From Clitopilus passeckerianus (Eukaryota > Basidiomycota > Agaricomycetes > Agaricales > Entolomataceae): DNA of 64,000 nt. Under the pieces are notes generated by a model, which was not told the origin of the DNA, ran no database searches, and saw nothing but the letters and a program-made list of their open reading frames with translations. A program made the position numbers and the translations under genes. The DNA lies in contig CALYLX010000149.1 in NCBI GenBank assembly GCA_944990035.1, positions 620,001 to 684,000 on the forward strand, written 5' to 3'. Of the stretch, positions 10,951-23,203 are shown in pieces. Each line of letters starts with the position of its first letter. Position 1 is the stretch's first letter.

Positions 10951-11568
10951 CTAACTGAAGACGTACAATATGTTCCGCATTCTCTCATGGCATGTCGCAA
11001 AAGCTTCATATACCCGCTTCATTCGACCCCGGGCTAACGTCGCCCACCAGACATGATTCCATACAATATCCAAGAGTTTGCGCCGCCTGGCAGTAATGGT
11101 GTGAGGGAAAGCATCCCGATAATCGCGGATTTTGAGTGAGATTTGGCTCAATATAGATCGGAGGCGATGGATTATCGTGTTTAATGATTGCATCTGCACT
11201 TTTAAGCTAGGTTGCTCGTAATAACGCACGCAGACCTCAAATAAAAGAGGTATAGTGGTTTCCAAGAACTCAGAAATTGCATCGGCAATTTTGAGAATGA
11301 GCCTTGGGGCACCTGCGACGTGATGGAACAACTTAGTGAGATCTTGGCCAGCCTTCTGAAGATGGTAGGCCTCGTTCAAGGCAGCTGAGGGACCATTGGC
11401 GGCGGAATGAATCACGTTCTGGTTCTGGCTCTTGGAGTCTAGGGACAAGTGAGGATTCGCTCCAGAGCCAGAGGTGTAGACATTGAAATTGGTTGTGGCG
11501 ATCACCGTGTTTGTCATAGATCCCTGAACGACATAGGAGCAGTGCTCCTGGGTTTGCGCTGCAGCCAT
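10951..11568 (-). CDS. Hypothetical protein, 205 aa
   Basis: An uninterrupted frame starts at ATG 11568 (MAAAQTQEHCSYVV). The N-terminal about 70 residues are polar and low in charge; the rest is predicted helical, with a basic C-terminal half (IIHRLRSILSQISLKIRDYR, ARRRKLLD). No catalytic motif or membrane segment is clear. I do not recognise a family. Lineage-specific mushroom proteins of this look are common. Confidence 0.4.
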   Translation of the reverse strand: MAAAQTQEHCSYVVQGSMTNTVIATTNFNVYTSGSGANPHLSLDSKSQNQNVIHSAANGPSAALNEAYHLQKAGQDLTKLFHHVAGAPRLILKIADAISEFLETTIPLLFEVCVRYYEQPSLKVQMQSLNTIIHRLRSILSQISLKIRDYRDAFPHTITARRRKLLDIVWNHVWWATLARGRMKRVYEAFATCHERMRNILYVFS

Positions 11569-12130
11569 GAGAGTGATATGGACAGGTTGTAATAAAGGGA
11601 AGGAATGTTCGTCGTTGGCAGAGTTGAAGCTGAGGCCGCCAGCGCTTGTTTGAAATCTTCGACACGTGTGGGCTGCACTGCATCGACTGCTTTACTGGGA
11701 GACTGGGACTCGTTCCTTATAAGTAGATAATATGATTGAATTACTTTCCATCTGTGAAAGTCAGTCGCAGAGTTGCGTGGTAGTGCCAGTGGATGGCGCT
11801 GCCAATGATCGGTCAACGGTACCTAGAGTTCTGTTCGGAAAGTGCTCTTACGGGGAAGTCTTCGTAGTCCCATTATCGACCCGTCGATGTAAGTGCTAGT
11901 GATAAATGGTTAGAAAGTCAACGAACTCGAAATCAAAGAAGGAAAGAAATGATAGCTGGTATAATTTTGACCCGTTTGTACTTACAATTGATCAGTAACC
12001 CCGAATGTATTCTTGTCTCACTTTCCATGTCTTTCGAGGTGCACATAATTTGTAGATTGGTTTACATACGAATACATAATTTGAGACTATTTTTCGAGGT
12101 CAAGAGTTACGTCTAGGTCCTGCCTTGGAA
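11569..12130. other. Intergenic, no clear gene
   Basis: It carries the promoter side of the minus-strand hypothetical gene and the 3' flank of the GH3 gene. A 100-codon minus-strand frame at 11514-11816 overlaps the start of the hypothetical gene and has no family features. Confidence 0.4.
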
Positions 12131-15100
12131 CTAGATGTTGATGGAACCCGTCAGGCGAATGTCCCTGCTGCTAGCTCCAATAGACACTCCTGTGGTACCT
12201 CCAGGGACTGTGAAGCGTTGATTGCCAACATTCCATTGCGAAAGGTCGTAACGGGACAGCTGCAAGGTCACCGTCTTGCTTTGACCAGGTGCAAGGTAGA
12301 CACTATCGAATCCTTTGAGGTTCTTTGCCGCAGAGTTGGTCGGCGCAGGAGGCGATGTGTACAGTTGGGGAATCTGGAAAAATAGTGAGTGCAGGTCAGC
12401 AAACATGCGAAGTGAACCCACCTCATGGCCTGCTACTGAGCCCGTATTTGTGACAGTGAAGGAAACAGTGATAACCTTCTGGTGCAACCTGATTTATGGC
12501 AGGGTTAGATACGCCTTCCTCTAAAGCGACGGGTTCAGCTCACCAAGAATCCAGAGCAGAACCAGTGGGAGCGGTACCCGACGAGGTCGAGCCAGAGATG
12601 GTCAATCCGGAGTAGTTGAAAGTGGTGTATGACAGTCCAAAGCCGAACTCGAACCTCGGCGCGATGTTACTCTGGTCGAAGTGGCGGTAATCCACGAAGA
12701 TGCCCTCGTTGTAATTGACTTGTAGATTTCCGCCGCCGTAGTTGACCTGCGCGGAGTAATCGTTGGTGTTCTTGCCAATGGTATAAGGAAGGCGGCCACT
12801 AGAAATGAATCAGAAAGCAGGCGTGAAATTATTCAGGCAGCAGTTACCTTGGATTGTACACGCCCCAAAGAACATCAACAAGTGAGTTCCCTGCTTCCTG
12901 TCCACCAAGGCCACTCCAGATGATTGCGGTCACTGTAAGATAAGGTAAGTGACAGCCCGAGGATACTAATACAGTGTACGGACCATTGGGATGGTTGACC
13001 CATGCTTCCGTGATGACTGGCCCAACACTCTGGACGACAACGATTGTATTTGCGTTGGTACCAGCAACCCTAGCAATTAGAGCATCCTATAATGGGCAGA
13101 ATGAGTCTAGGTTCCGGCATGTCGACCCATGATGCTTACTCCTCCGTGCCACAAGTTGAGGTTATTTCTATCGCCACCGTTGCCTTCAACTGTGATGTAT
13201 TCCTCGCCAGAGTCCGCTACGAGATGGGTGAGTATCTTGATGGAACATAGCAGGGAGCAATAATAGTAACCTGTTACGAATACAAAGGCGACATCCTTCC
13301 CAGAAGCAGCATTAGAGGCAGCGTTGAGGTCCGAGTCGCTCAAGGACGAAGTGACAGTTGCCCCAGTTGCCTTGGCTTTGATAGCGGAAAGAGGCTGCCA
13401 AGGCGGGAATTGTGAGCGTAGTTTGGTAAATTGGAACGTAAATTGTACGCACATCGACCAGGTATGGGTACTGGGCAGTCCCGCTGCCCCATCCTAAGCA
13501 GCATGATCAGTCTCGGGGCATATCAAAGTCTAGAAAGATAATTCACCCATCCCAAGGACGCCATCATCTCCACCGCGGTCGCCGTATCTAAAGCAATGTA
13601 AGACATCAGGCGGAGGCCTTCTGAGATATGTGCGCACCCGTTTGGTCCCCTTGAACCAGGACCACCTGCGTTGCCAACGACAGCAATAGTCCTGGGTGAC
13701 TTGATAGGCAGGGCGTTCTTAGTATTCTTTAACAGGACTGTTGAGGCTGCCCCAATGGTGCGAATCAAGCTAGGATATCAAGGTCATTAATTTGTGCCGG
13801 GCATCATAATGTGGTGTATAAAACCTACTTTTTGTGGTCGCCTTGAACGTTAGCATGGCTATTGCCGGGGCCATTGAGATTCCATGAGTTAAAGTTGACT
13901 GCCGGGTATCCAGAGTCTTGCTTAACCAGGTACCAAGCGGCAAGAATACGGGTGGCCACATCCTACGGAGGCTAATCAGAACAGAGCAAAGGTGAACATG
14001 GGGGCCGGAACGCGTACGGTGATTCGTGCTTGAGAAACCTGGCCTTGGTTGACAGCGTTAACCAAGTTCTGACCGAAGTACGTTGTACCGGAGCCAAACG
14101 AGATGTCGCCTATGGAAGTTGAGCTCCGAAAAACAAATGACCATTGACCTGAGCGTACCAGGCATGGTCATCTACAAAATGGGAGCGTCAGAACGGACCG
14201 TAAGGGATGCGGATGTTTACCTACGTCAAGACCCTTGTTGACAGATAAAGTGGAGTGCTATGAGGACCTGTTATCAGGCATGTGGATTAAAATGCGGCCC
14301 ATATGAGCTCACAGTTGCAGCCCAGTCTGGTTTCCAGGTTCAGTCAAGCAAGATGTACAGAAATAGAAAGATACTGACCGGACATGACGTCTGGGAGTGA
14401 AGATGTTGAGCACAGGAATGCATCAAAGTGCGAGACGACGACATACAGCCGGGGAAGCCAAACTCTCCTTTCAAGACCCCGTTAAGCATCTTGTCATTCT
14501 CACAGGCATAGCTGCCATTAACTGATAATGCGTCCTGTATCAGTGGGCGAGTAAAGTTCCAAAAGCTAGAGCCTCACTTTGATCTAGCAATCGCCAAACA
14601 AGGGTTAGAAGAGGACTGCAGACCTAGGATCCGATCTTACTGTAACTGCACATGACTGAGGCGACATTAGCTTGTACGCTTCGAAGGAACTGCGATAACT
14701 GGCATTAGTTCAGAATCTTGGGTCCCACCAATGGGAAAGGCGTACAGGTGCTAGATAGATTTCGTGGTTCTGGTGAAGACGGTCAGCGGTGAGATAGCGT
14801 TAAGTCATGTTTTGTAAATACTTACGGTTCTGTCATCCACATTCGACGACCCCGAACCGCGAGCGTGTTCTTGTTCGTTGTTGATGTAATGTTTCGCGCA
14901 CGCTTCATAGCACATCTGAGTGGTTGCCCATCAATACAATGGGGAAAGGACTGACCCTGAACACCCTGAGATTGAATACCTGTAACGATACTGTATGCTG
15001 CTTCGCCTGATAGGTAGGGATCGCCACCGAAGCTGTTTTCAATGATGAGACCATGAAGATCGTGAAGGAACTCAATGTATCTTACCCTTCCCAATTACGG

Positions 15101-15817
15101 CCGGCAGCGGGTGCTCGCATGATGTTCCTAGTGGATGTCAGCTTGTGTTCGCAGCGATGATAATGTTCTCCTTACATCATAGGTCCAAGCTGAACGTTGA
15201 TACCCTTTCCGCGGTGTTCAGCTCCCATGGCAGCACCGTTCTGTTGCATGAGAGTGCGGTTGAAGGTAGAAGCAACATTGATTGGACTGTCGGAAAATAT
15301 TGAGCGCAGTCACAGACGACAAAGAGAATAGGGCTGACGCTGTGAAGGCAGAGTTGTTGTCAACAAGCCTGACACCTATGGGGCTGTCTGTGGGGAATAT
15401 TCAATATCTTTCAATGCCATTTCTAGCCTATTAAACTCACCTTGCAAGCAGAGACCGGGGAAGCCGATGGAAGGGATGGCGGGAGTATTTCCAATGCAAG
15501 GTCCTGAGGACCCCCCGGTGAGTCAGGAGTAAATTTACAGATTTTGAGGCAAGCTTACCCTTCTGCCAGCCAACACCGGTGGCGAGGTTGACCTTATCGT
15601 TCAATGATAACTTAGCAACCGCTGCTTGGGCCTGTCGACAACGTTAATCGTAGTTCAATCATTGGGGAATATTTGACGTCACCTTAGTATACGCAGCAGC
15701 CCATTCAGGGGAGAGGTTTGCTGCTGAAGTGGCAGCGGAATCACGCTGGTAAACTGGCTGCTGAGCAGCAACCGCGCAGACGAGGCTGACAAGAACTGCT
15801 AGCTGCTTTGAGGGCAT
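12131..15817 (-). CDS. Secreted GH3 beta-glucosidase, many introns
   Basis: Family GH3 beta-glucosidases cut terminal beta-linked glucose from cello-oligosaccharides outside the cell. The start at 15817 (MPSKQLAVLVSLVCAVAAQQ) gives a clear signal peptide. Hallmarks in order are GFPGLCLQD and MGAEHRGKGINVQLGP near the substrate pocket; KHYINNEQEHARG at about 14890 (typical KH and NNEQE); and the nucleophile motif YVMSDW, assembled over three exons at about 14310-14460. After these come the C-terminal sandwich domain and a fibronectin-III-like end (VSFTVTNTGSVAGHEV). At least a dozen short introns interrupt it, including 12- and 14-nt micro-exons. Motifs look intact, so the gene is likely functional. 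Confidence 0.9.
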
Positions 15818-17146
15818 CTTCAGGTTGTTGAACCACTGTTGCCCTTCGTGGGGGTATTTAACGCATCCTCCAAACCCACTTAACCTCGGCGGAAAAGGTC
15901 GTCGAGCAGACGCCCAGCGCCCCATGAGGAAGCTACGGAGAAATACCGGTTCGAAATGAGTCGATTTCTCGCATGTCGAGCCTATGTATCCGCCAAAATG
16001 AAGGGCTCTCTTGAATTGTAGCTAGACCCATCATGCTCGTACAACAAGCATCCACGCTAGTCTTGCTCACCATTACGCAGGTGATCAGGCCTCGGAAAAT
16101 TTGCCCCACTTCGACAGTGACAATGCTGATAGTTCGTGTATTTTATGTCGTTGGATGACCGTGTCGCTGAAGCCTGAGTTGCCCACGGCTGTGACGATCA
16201 GCACAACGTTAGACTTGGTTCTGGGACAGTACACACCTTGATGCACAAATCACCATAAGGGCGGAAGGTCATCTCCTTTGGAACCCGGTACTCGGGCCGT
16301 CCAACAACCACCAGAATAAACCCACTCTTCGCCTACCACTGAGGCCACCCGTCATGCCTCGACCTTCTTCGTTCCCTCGGTACGCCCCCGAGAGGGATTT
16401 TCTGTTGTTCTACCAGATCCATTTCTCCGTTCTATAAAGTATCCGGTGGCCAAAGCGAGGCTTTATGTAGCCGCCGTCGCTCCATCCCAGCCAATATCGT
16501 TTGAATTGACACCTATGAAGGAAGTGGAGTCAAAATAATCGTGGTTGTTTCTCGGACATGGGATTTAGACATCGAGTTCTTGGGCCATTCGATCCTTGAC
16601 CGTCGACTTGACCAAGGACTTCTTCCGATAGTCCGGATATTGTTCCTAAGACCACACAAGCCCCAATGATTGAGACTTCTCGTGCTTGTGAGTAACATGA
16701 GCTGACAAGGTACGGATTCCAGTCTTCAGTAGTGTTCATTGACATCGTCATGGTTCAGAACGACGGAACCAGATTCGGGATTCGGAATCACTCATTTGGA
16801 GTCAGGTGACGCTGCATTTGGCATTCCGGCCCATCGGTCCGATCTCAGTTTTCTCTGAATTGAATTTGCTCCTGGCTCTCTTGCGAACCCTCACCCATTG
16901 TTAAGGCTGACAGGCACTGGCGGAATTTCGACTATTCATTTCACCCTACCAGACAAAATACTTCCCGTAAGCATCTTCAGCCCTTCCACGATCAAAACGA
17001 ATGAGAAACGGCGGGTCTGGGTATTCACATCTTATGCTTGTGTTTATTAGATTAAAGTTAAATTTGCTACGTACAACAAATGGTCTGGGGATGGATGGTA
17101 TGCCAAGAAAGGTAGAAAAAACGAATGAATCTATGTCTCAACCGGC
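15818..17146. other. Intergenic between GH3 and ATM1
   Basis: It holds the GH3 promoter side and the ATM1 3' flank. Small minus-strand frames at 16513-16751 have no recognisable features and I do not call them. Confidence 0.45.
15854..15861 (-). promoter_or_regulatory. TATA-like element of the GH3 gene
   Basis: The minus strand reads GTTAAATAC about 40 bases before the start codon. A GTGGGG at about 15847-15852 fits the SYGGRG pattern of Mig1/CreA carbon-repression sites, which would suit a cellulase-type gene, but a six-base match is weak evidence. Confidence 0.3.
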
Positions 17147-19729
17147 CTACGAACTATCACTCTCCTCCGCATCCGCACCGAAGCCTTCCAGTGAAGCCTG
17201 CTGTTGCCACATACTCCAATACAACCCACCCTTCTTCAATAACTCGTCATGTGTACCCTCCTCGACGACCTCACCGTTGTTCATGACGATAATAAGGTCT
17301 GCTTCAACGACTGTTCGCAGTCGATGCGCAATGAAGATGCTGGTGCGGTTGTTCGAGAGGAGCGTCGCATTGAGGGTTTTCATTAGTTCAGATTCAGTAT
17401 GTGCATCCAGAGCGGAAGTCTGTCATATCCGGGGGTGCAAATTCCAATGAGTCAGATAACACGCAAGAAAACCAAAAACGGAAGACGACATACCGCCTCA
17501 TCGAAGAACAAAATCGGAGGATCTTTCAACAACACCCTCGCCACCGCCAACCTCTGTTTCTCACCCCCACTTATCATCAACCCCCTCTCCCCAACCTTCG
17601 TCGCATACCCCTCCGGCAACTTCGCAATCGTCCTATCCACATTCGCCTTCCTCGCCGCCTCCTTCACCTCCTCATCACTCGCCTCCAGCCGCCCATACCT
17701 AATATTATGCATCACATCCGAATGGAACAACGGCGTATCCTGGGGGACCACCCCAATATTCCTCCGCAGCGAGTCCATAGTTATAGAATAGATGTTCTGG
17801 TCGTCAATGAATATCCGCCCCTCCTTTGGATCGTAGAACCTGTAAAGCAGCCTGAAGACTGTACTCTTCCCACACCCCGACGGGCCCACGAACGCGACCT
17901 TCTTCCCCGCCGGGATCGTGAAGCTCAGGTTCTTGAATATCGGGCGCTCGGGGTGATACCCAAAGGTGACGTTCTCAAACCTGATGCTCCCCCCTTTGTT
18001 GAGGGAGAGGGGCTTGGCGTTGGGAGCGTCCAAGGGTGGAGGGTTCTTCTCGACGAGGTTGAAGAGGACTTCCATGTCGAGCAGGTTTTGGCGGAGTTCG
18101 CGGTAGATCGTGCCGAGGAAGTTGAGTGGGAGGGAGAGCTGGAAGATGAGTTGGTTTACCATGACGAGGTCGCCGACTGTCATTGTGCCTGTATCCCGGG
18201 GACTTTTGTTAGGGATTGGAAGGGGAGGGAGGGAGGTGACGTACCGTTGACTACTCCTTGAGCAGCAAGAAACATAGCTGCCGTTAGGGCGCTCGAGAAG
18301 ATGACGTTCTGGCCAGAGTTGAGGTATGCAAGCGAGGTGGATATCTTCACTGAGGATTTCTCGTAAGAAGCTAGGTGTTTATCGTATTGCGCGACTTCGT
18401 ATTTTTCGTTATTGAAGTTCTGTTCCGAACCACGCATTCAGCTACTTCTGAAGACAAGAGAGAAGGAAGAGGACTGACCTTGACAGCCTCGAAGTTAATC
18501 AGCGAATCAACAGCCACGCTAGCTGCTTTATTATCCGCTTTGTTCGCGTCCCTTCTGAACTGGGTACGCCAGGATGTCGTGCGGACTGTGAACCAGGTGT
18601 AGGCAGCCATTGCGATAGCAGTGATTGCAGCGAAGTCCCAGCCGAATTTGTAGGTCTGGCCGACGTAGTCATTAACCTCCCCAGTTTACAAGAACAGGAA
18701 TTAGGACGGACTCACCAAGATACCGCAAACCATAGTGATCTCCAAAGCCGTAGGAACTATCCTAAACAGGACCGCTTGAAGTAGGAAAGTTATTCCTCTA
18801 TATTCCTCTCTTGTCAGCAGGTTCGGATAGGTCGTGCTCGTGCTCGCCTTACTTTGTCCCCCGATCAATAGCTCTAGTCAACCCTCCAGTCTGCCTCGTC
18901 AGGTGGAACCTCATATCGAGGTTCAACAGGTGTTCAAATGTCTCCCGGGCCACTTTGCGTACAGCCCGCTGTCCGATTCCGGCAAAGACTGCGTTGAGGA
19001 GTTCACCGAACACGGTGGCGCCGATTCTTGCAGCTCCGTCTGTTCGTAGTTGAGGGAGGTGGTTCAAGGTAGAAAACAGTGGAAAACGTACAGCCCAGAA
19101 TAAGAGACCCTGCTATGACCCATACTGTTGATTGGGAAGTCATGTCGATGTTCAATGAATCGATGATGTCTTTGAATATCAGCGGGACTTGGACATTGAG
19201 CACCTTTACAGTGTTTTAATTGACATAAGAAAGAAGAATACAAAACACCTACCTTTCCGCCTATCAACAACGCAAACCCAAGCAACACTGTTCCCCTCGT
19301 CTTCCAGTCATTCTTAGGCCACACATTCACCATCAACTTCTTCACTATATTCCAGTCTATCCTTCTCTGTTCTTGAACTGTCGTATTCTTCGTCTCCAGG
19401 GGATTGCTTGGCTCCGCCGCCGGAGGTGGTTTCGCTGGGCCTTGTGATTCCTGCACCTGCGGTTGCTTCCGTGCTTGTGGTGGATCCGGCTGGCCGGCTA
19501 GGTGCTGGAACCGTCGAAGCGGGAGACTTGCTGGTCGGTCATGGCATGCTAGTTTTCCGAGGTTCCATTCCTTGCGAGATGTGGAATGGATGGGTCGAAT
19601 CGGAGCAAGGAGGGAAGGCGCATGATTGACTCGTTGCACGAGCCGAGCCGAGGTTGAGGTTGAAGCTAGTAGGCTGGGTGCTCTCAAGCTAGTGTTGCAT
19701 GTTGCTCTTTGGAGAATTGCTCCGAGCAT
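17147..19729 (-). CDS. ATM1: Mitochondrial ABC transporter Atm1
   Basis: Atm1 is the half-size ABC exporter of the mitochondrial inner membrane that exports a glutathione-linked sulfur compound needed for cytosolic iron-sulfur protein assembly. The N-terminus ([20 protein letters not shown]) is a basic presequence. The membrane half follows ([39 protein letters not shown], then [23 protein letters not shown], characteristic of the family). The nucleotide-binding domain has Walker [11 protein letters not shown]-loop VPQDTPLF, signature [10 protein letters not shown], Walker B ILFFDEATS split by an intron, and the H-loop FIAHRLRTV. It ends [13 protein letters not shown]. About seven introns. 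Confidence 0.95.
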
Positions 19730-20481
19730 TTGGGGTGTTTGTTGCTAGCCCAGAGCTCGTGGTCGTATTATAGGATTGCGCGATATTGTGGAGGAGTGTT
19801 GCGGGATTAAATGGAGAGCAGAGTACTGAGTAGACTGCCGACAAGCGACGCGTTCGGATTTTCCGTTTGGGATTGCGTGCTCATGGTTACATCTTATCAG
19901 ATAAGCGGCTGCATGCCGATGACTAACACGGTTCTTGTCAGCAAGCAGATCTCGAGCAAGGACCTGCTTGAAACAGGGTAATCAGTACCGAATGCGCTAG
20001 AATCTATCTTTTATTCGAGCAGACGTCGAAAATTAGGCTACAAGCAGCAAGAACAAACTTGAACTAAAGTTGAAGTTGGATACAGAGTAACGCACACATC
20101 ACTCTACTTGATAGGTCTTCACAAGTCGTCTGAATCGAACGGGTGGCATTGATTTGAGGTTGATTTGTAGGAACGCGTCAATGTATTTTTCGACCATTTG
20201 AAGTCTGGAAGCTGAGATGGCCTGCTGAACTCTTTTGAAAGCTTGCAGCGTAAGGCGCAAACTGCACGTTGACCTTTCTCTCATCGGAATTTCTCACGGC
20301 TTCTACGGCACGGTCATCTGCCAGTGCTAAAGAACTCGAACAATGACTTTGACGAACGCTTCAATTGGCTTCGTTGATGATCAATACTTTACATCCGTTC
20401 ATGTGGACACAATGGACCTTCTCTATCGGATAGGCCGCGAAGCCAGAACCACGACTCCTGGGTCCCTTCGGACCAGCCAGC
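19730..20481. other. Shared upstream region of ATM1 and kelch-MYND copy A
   Basis: The flanking genes point away from each other, so this stretch should hold both promoters. A 61-codon minus-strand frame at 20099-20284 has no features I trust. Confidence 0.45.
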
Positions 20482-23144
20482 ATGCCAGGCTCAACGCAGC
20501 CATCGACAGGACCAGTATTCCTATCGTTCTCTCCACTTCAAACACCTCCTGAACAGATGAACAACCAAATAATAGTCGAACCCCCCAGTAGCGGCTTCGA
20601 TCTGGCTGCAATGAGAGCCATGATCGACGAGTTCAAGTTGGTGGAGGACGACGCAGATTCTATCACAGACGACCCGGAATACTTCGACTTATGTTCCAAA
20701 GACGAAATGTACGCTATTTTCCCTTCTCCGTAGCTTTTCCTTCTCATCCCACATTTCTTGATCTCCAGCATGGCTAGATGCAAAGAATTGATGACGGACA
20801 AACGATACACCAAGGTCGAAAAGCTAACACTCCTGTGCCTTAGAAAGCTGTATAAAGGCCGGCGTTACCCCACAACTGGCAATGTTCCACTGCTGTCTGA
20901 GTATTACCAGAAGATGAGCCCAAAGGACGCATACTTCCTTACGGAATACCTCTGCTGTTTGGCGCGCTCGAAAATCTTGTTGGACTGTGATCCCCAAGAG
21001 GCGAGTTGTACCTCCGCCGCACCTCAATATTTAATCTCATCTTCACTTCAGGTCCTGCTCTGGCTGCAAGAACTCGACATCCTTTACAGAAACCAATGGT
21101 ACTCAGAACCTCTATCTCGAGAGCACGGTACGCTCTTCCCTCTTCCAAAGCTCTCCCATCCCTAACCCTCCTTCCCGACCAGAATGGGCCCACTCTGAAT
21201 GGATCTTCAAAGACTATGGAGAAAACGTCGCCACACATTTCAGCAACCTCATCTCTACGGCTCGGGTCTTCAAAAGCCTCGACAACACAGCTGCCTATGC
21301 GTATTACCTCAGTCTCGCTCAGCGTCGTTTGATCCAACTACCACACGCAGCGGCCGAAATAGCCTTTGAACAGGTCGGCCAGGAGCTTTTGGCGCTCCGA
21401 CACTTGCGACATCCAGATCCTGCTTTCAATCCCAAGTCTAAACTCAACTTTCCCGAACTCCAGATTCGAGGGTTATGGCGGAAGCTCTCTGTTAAAACGA
21501 ATGATACGATGGGGTCCAGGCATAGTGCAGGTAGCTTTATCTGGAAAGGTGATTTATCTACCCCTCGCTCCAAATCTCGCTCGGAGAACTCATCCTGGCT
21601 AACTCAGGTTACTTCTACATTGTCGGAGGCATGAAAATGGGAACCTTCAGATCAACGGCTCCAGATTGTAACGACATCTGGCGGCTCAACCTCTCCTCCC
21701 AACACTCCTCAGGCTGGGAATTCGTCTCCCGCTGTCCCCCCTCCATCGTCGGCTCCAACGGTGTCCGCATGATGATCCCCGGCGGCTCGCGTCTCTACAA
21801 AGGCAAGATCCACATCCCCCACGGCCACCCCCGCCTCATCATCTTCGATCTCACCACCTCAAAATGGTCTGCCTCCCTCACCTCCTTCGTACCCTCCGCA
21901 ACAGACAAAAGGGACGGAATCAAAACCTGGCCATGGCATTTCCAATTCTGCCAAGCCTTCTGTTTAGAAATCATCCAAAACCGCCTCTTGGTGTTCGGTG
22001 GGACGAGTTATTGGAGTTCAAGTGGGAACGACCTTTTCATGGAACTTAACCTCTCCACTCTGAAGTGGAGGCGAATCAGTGGGCATCCTGCGATACAAAG
22101 GCATAATAACCCAAATACGCCTGGGCCGAGGCATTTTGCGGCGTCGTGGGTGGGGAAGGATGAGAGGTTTTATTTGTACTCGGGCGTGTGTGACAGTGAT
22201 AGAAAGATGGCTGTTATGGCGGCGAATCGATATGCGCCTGAGGAGGCGTGGGTGTATGATGATTTGTGGAGTTGGGGTACCGAGACGGGGAAGTGGAGGA
22301 GGGAGGTGATGAGAGGGAATGTGCCGGCTCCCAGGTCGGATGCGGCTTATGCCTATGTACGTTCTACTGATTGAGGTCGTTGACTTTACGGCTGACTTGG
22401 TGTCACAGAACGAAAAACTGGACCAGTTCGTCATCTTCGGAGGAATCAACTCAATGTGTCCCTTCGAGCTCGAGGGTGCTCCCAACCACTTTACCTCATC
22501 TTGCTACGCCGATACCTTCATCTACAGTAAATCCCCTTCTACCACCGGCTCAAAAGACCGAGACCAGCCCTACCGCTGGCACCACATCCTTACCCCCAGC
22601 TTCCCCTCCTACCGCCAAGCTGCCCAACTTGCCTGCGACCCCTCCACCGGTTCAATCTACATCTACGGAGGCGAAGTCGCAGCCGTCAGCTCTCCTTACA
22701 AATCCCTCACCGTCTCGCAAGTCCTGAAGCGCGAAGCCGAACAACCGACACTTCTTATGGACAGGGCAGCTCTAATAGGCATCACCCCCGAGCAGGCAGG
22801 GCCTGCGGTGGCTAAGCCTGTGCTGAATAGGATGTTTGGGGACGTGTGGCAGCTGTGTGTGGATGTTCCGGGTGGGGGGTTTGAGGGGGTTGATCTGGAG
22901 TCTGAGGTGTCTAGTGCCCTGGTGGGGCCGTGGCAGAGGTGTTTTGGGTGTAAGAATTTTGGGTTCTTCAAGAGGTGTGGTGGTGAGTTTGGTTCTTGGT
23001 GTCCCCGGTTGTTTGATAGTGTTTTATTCAATGTGGTGATTGATAGGTACTTGTGGTGGACGGGCGTTCTTCTGCTCGACTGATTGTCAGAGGAAAGCGT
23101 GGGGTGAACATAGGCGGTTGCATTCGTGTAGGAAAAAATCTTGA
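20482..23144 (+). CDS. Kelch-repeat plus MYND-finger protein, copy A (intact)
   Basis: Seven exons splice to 773 residues in frame: 20482-20708, 20769-21000, 21052-21127, 21183-21548, 21608-22356, 22409-22982 and 23047-23144. The N-terminal helical region includes MRAMIDEFKL and KRYTKVEKLTLLCLRKLYKG. Kelch-type blades follow (YFYIVGGMK, LLVFGGTSYWSSSGNDLFME, WVYDDLWSW, FVIFGGINSMCP, IYIYGGEV). The last exons build a MYND zinc finger: CFGCKNFGFFKRCGG, then CGGRAFFCSTDCQRKAW and EHRRLHSC. Both domains bind proteins; no enzyme activity is expected. Intron 2 uses GC-AG borders. The start could instead be the Met at 20557. Confidence 0.85.
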
Positions 23145-23203
23145 TTTCGTTTTCACTCCTTCAGAAGTACGTTATAACGTTCTGACCTAATAATAAATGC
23201 AAT

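Noticed and set aside
17401..18261. 286-codon plus-strand ORF
   Set aside because: It is a complete shadow of the ATM1 nucleotide-binding exon on the other strand.
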